In this document: piece by piece, positions 51,079 through 51,246 of the stretch
How the letters are laid out: every line of letters starts with the position of its first letter
Position numbering within the stretch: the first letter of the stretch is position 1
DNA from: Clostridia bacterium
GTDB taxonomy: Bacteria > Bacillota > Clostridia > Christensenellales > CAG-138
Assembly: GCA_017416425.1 (NCBI GenBank)
Contig: JAFQCL010000008.1
Coordinates: 1 to 51,246, forward strand
Direction: 5' to 3'
DNA: 51,246 nucleotides
The notes under the pieces: generated by a model
Told to the model about the DNA's origin: nothing
Databases searched by the model: none
What the model saw: only the letters and a program-made list of their open reading frames with translations
Made by a program: the position numbers and the translations under genes

Positions 51079-51246
51079 GGGGCTGTAAAAAAACTCCCTA
51101 AAAGAAAAATATCTTAGGCCGTGAGGTTTAAGCTATTTTTTGGTATAATTAATTATGCGACTAAATAACTCTACCAATGTTCATTATAGCATCCGTCAAC
51201 TGAAATTATCATTGGAAATTGAAAAATTAATCGATATTGCTGACCC
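51079..51246 (+). mobile_element. Left end of an insertion sequence (IS1182-like guess)
   Basis: GGGGCTGTAAAAAAACTCCC at 51079 resembles the terminal inverted repeat of IS1182-type elements. Within 80 bases a TATAAT and a transposase-like start follow. The element runs off the window, so family and completeness cannot be checked. Confidence 0.5.
51155..51246 (+). CDS. Transposase, N-terminal fragment at window edge
   Basis: Thirty codons from ATG 51155 are open to the end of the window: MRLNNSTNVHYSIRQ then LKLSLEIEKLIDIAD. The pattern resembles the N-terminus of IS1182-type DDE transposases (aliphatic run before a D-P/V motif). A TATAAT at 51144-51149 is immediately upstream; no RBS is evident. 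This is a tentative call because so little is visible. Confidence 0.5.
   Translation, partial: MRLNNSTNVHYSIRQLKLSLEIEKLIDIAD

Overview
The window looks like chromosomal DNA of a low-to-medium GC, Gram-positive anaerobe of class Clostridia (Bacillota). The grounds are strong AGGAGG-type ribosome binding sites, TTGACA/TATAAT promoters, a pnp-ylxY-mlpA gene order as in Bacillus/Clostridia, type I dockerins, a three-gene molybdenum hydroxylase, a type II dUTPase and many lipoproteins with Thr/Pro linkers. I cannot name a species. No rRNA, tRNA or CRISPR array was seen.

Layout. 1-11.9 kb is mostly core: yajC (-), an NlpC/P60 wall hydrolase, an ABC-F ATPase, pnp, a YlxY-like degenerate deacetylase, an M16 peptidase, a dUTPase, mscL with a zinc-ribbon tail, a stand-alone GlmU-type acetyltransferase and NADP isocitrate dehydrogenase. 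12.2-21.1 kb holds three paralogous secreted subtilisin-like proteases of 866-870 aa, each ending in a type I dockerin. The first two form an operon; trmO separates them from the third, which has its own promoter. 21.4-25.4 kb carries a flavin reductase, a TlpA-like lipoprotein, thioredoxin, a DUF11 protein and two small envelope proteins. 25.6-30.0 kb is a translationally coupled molybdenum hydroxylase operon (MocA-like transferase, Mo, FAD and 2Fe-2S subunits).

30.0-44.9 kb is mixed: a radical-SAM-like protein that lacks its cluster motif, a sirtuin, cyclophilin, a tail-anchored protein with RF repeats, a beta-helix-like secreted protein, a DEDDh exonuclease, an orphan beta-class DNA methyltransferase, VanW, a DUF3810 metalloprotease, pgi, a sugar-binding-type lipoprotein, a RodA/FtsW protein and a NUDIX hydrolase. 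At 44.9-46.9 kb is a large zinc-ribbon/one-TM/Ig-like protein.

46.9-51.2 kb is the most accessory part. All genes there are on the minus strand: a methyltransferase, an SdpR/SdpI-like pair whose sdpI is frameshifted, two small membrane proteins and a decayed four-helix-bundle gene. A related repeat (family A) follows the 3' end of each intact gene unit, and a second palindrome-rich repeat (family B) precedes two of them. The window ends inside the left end of an insertion sequence. This cassette-like gene/repeat array, the dockerin-protease cluster, the cluster-less radical-SAM-like protein and the RF-repeat protein are the parts most worth follow-up.
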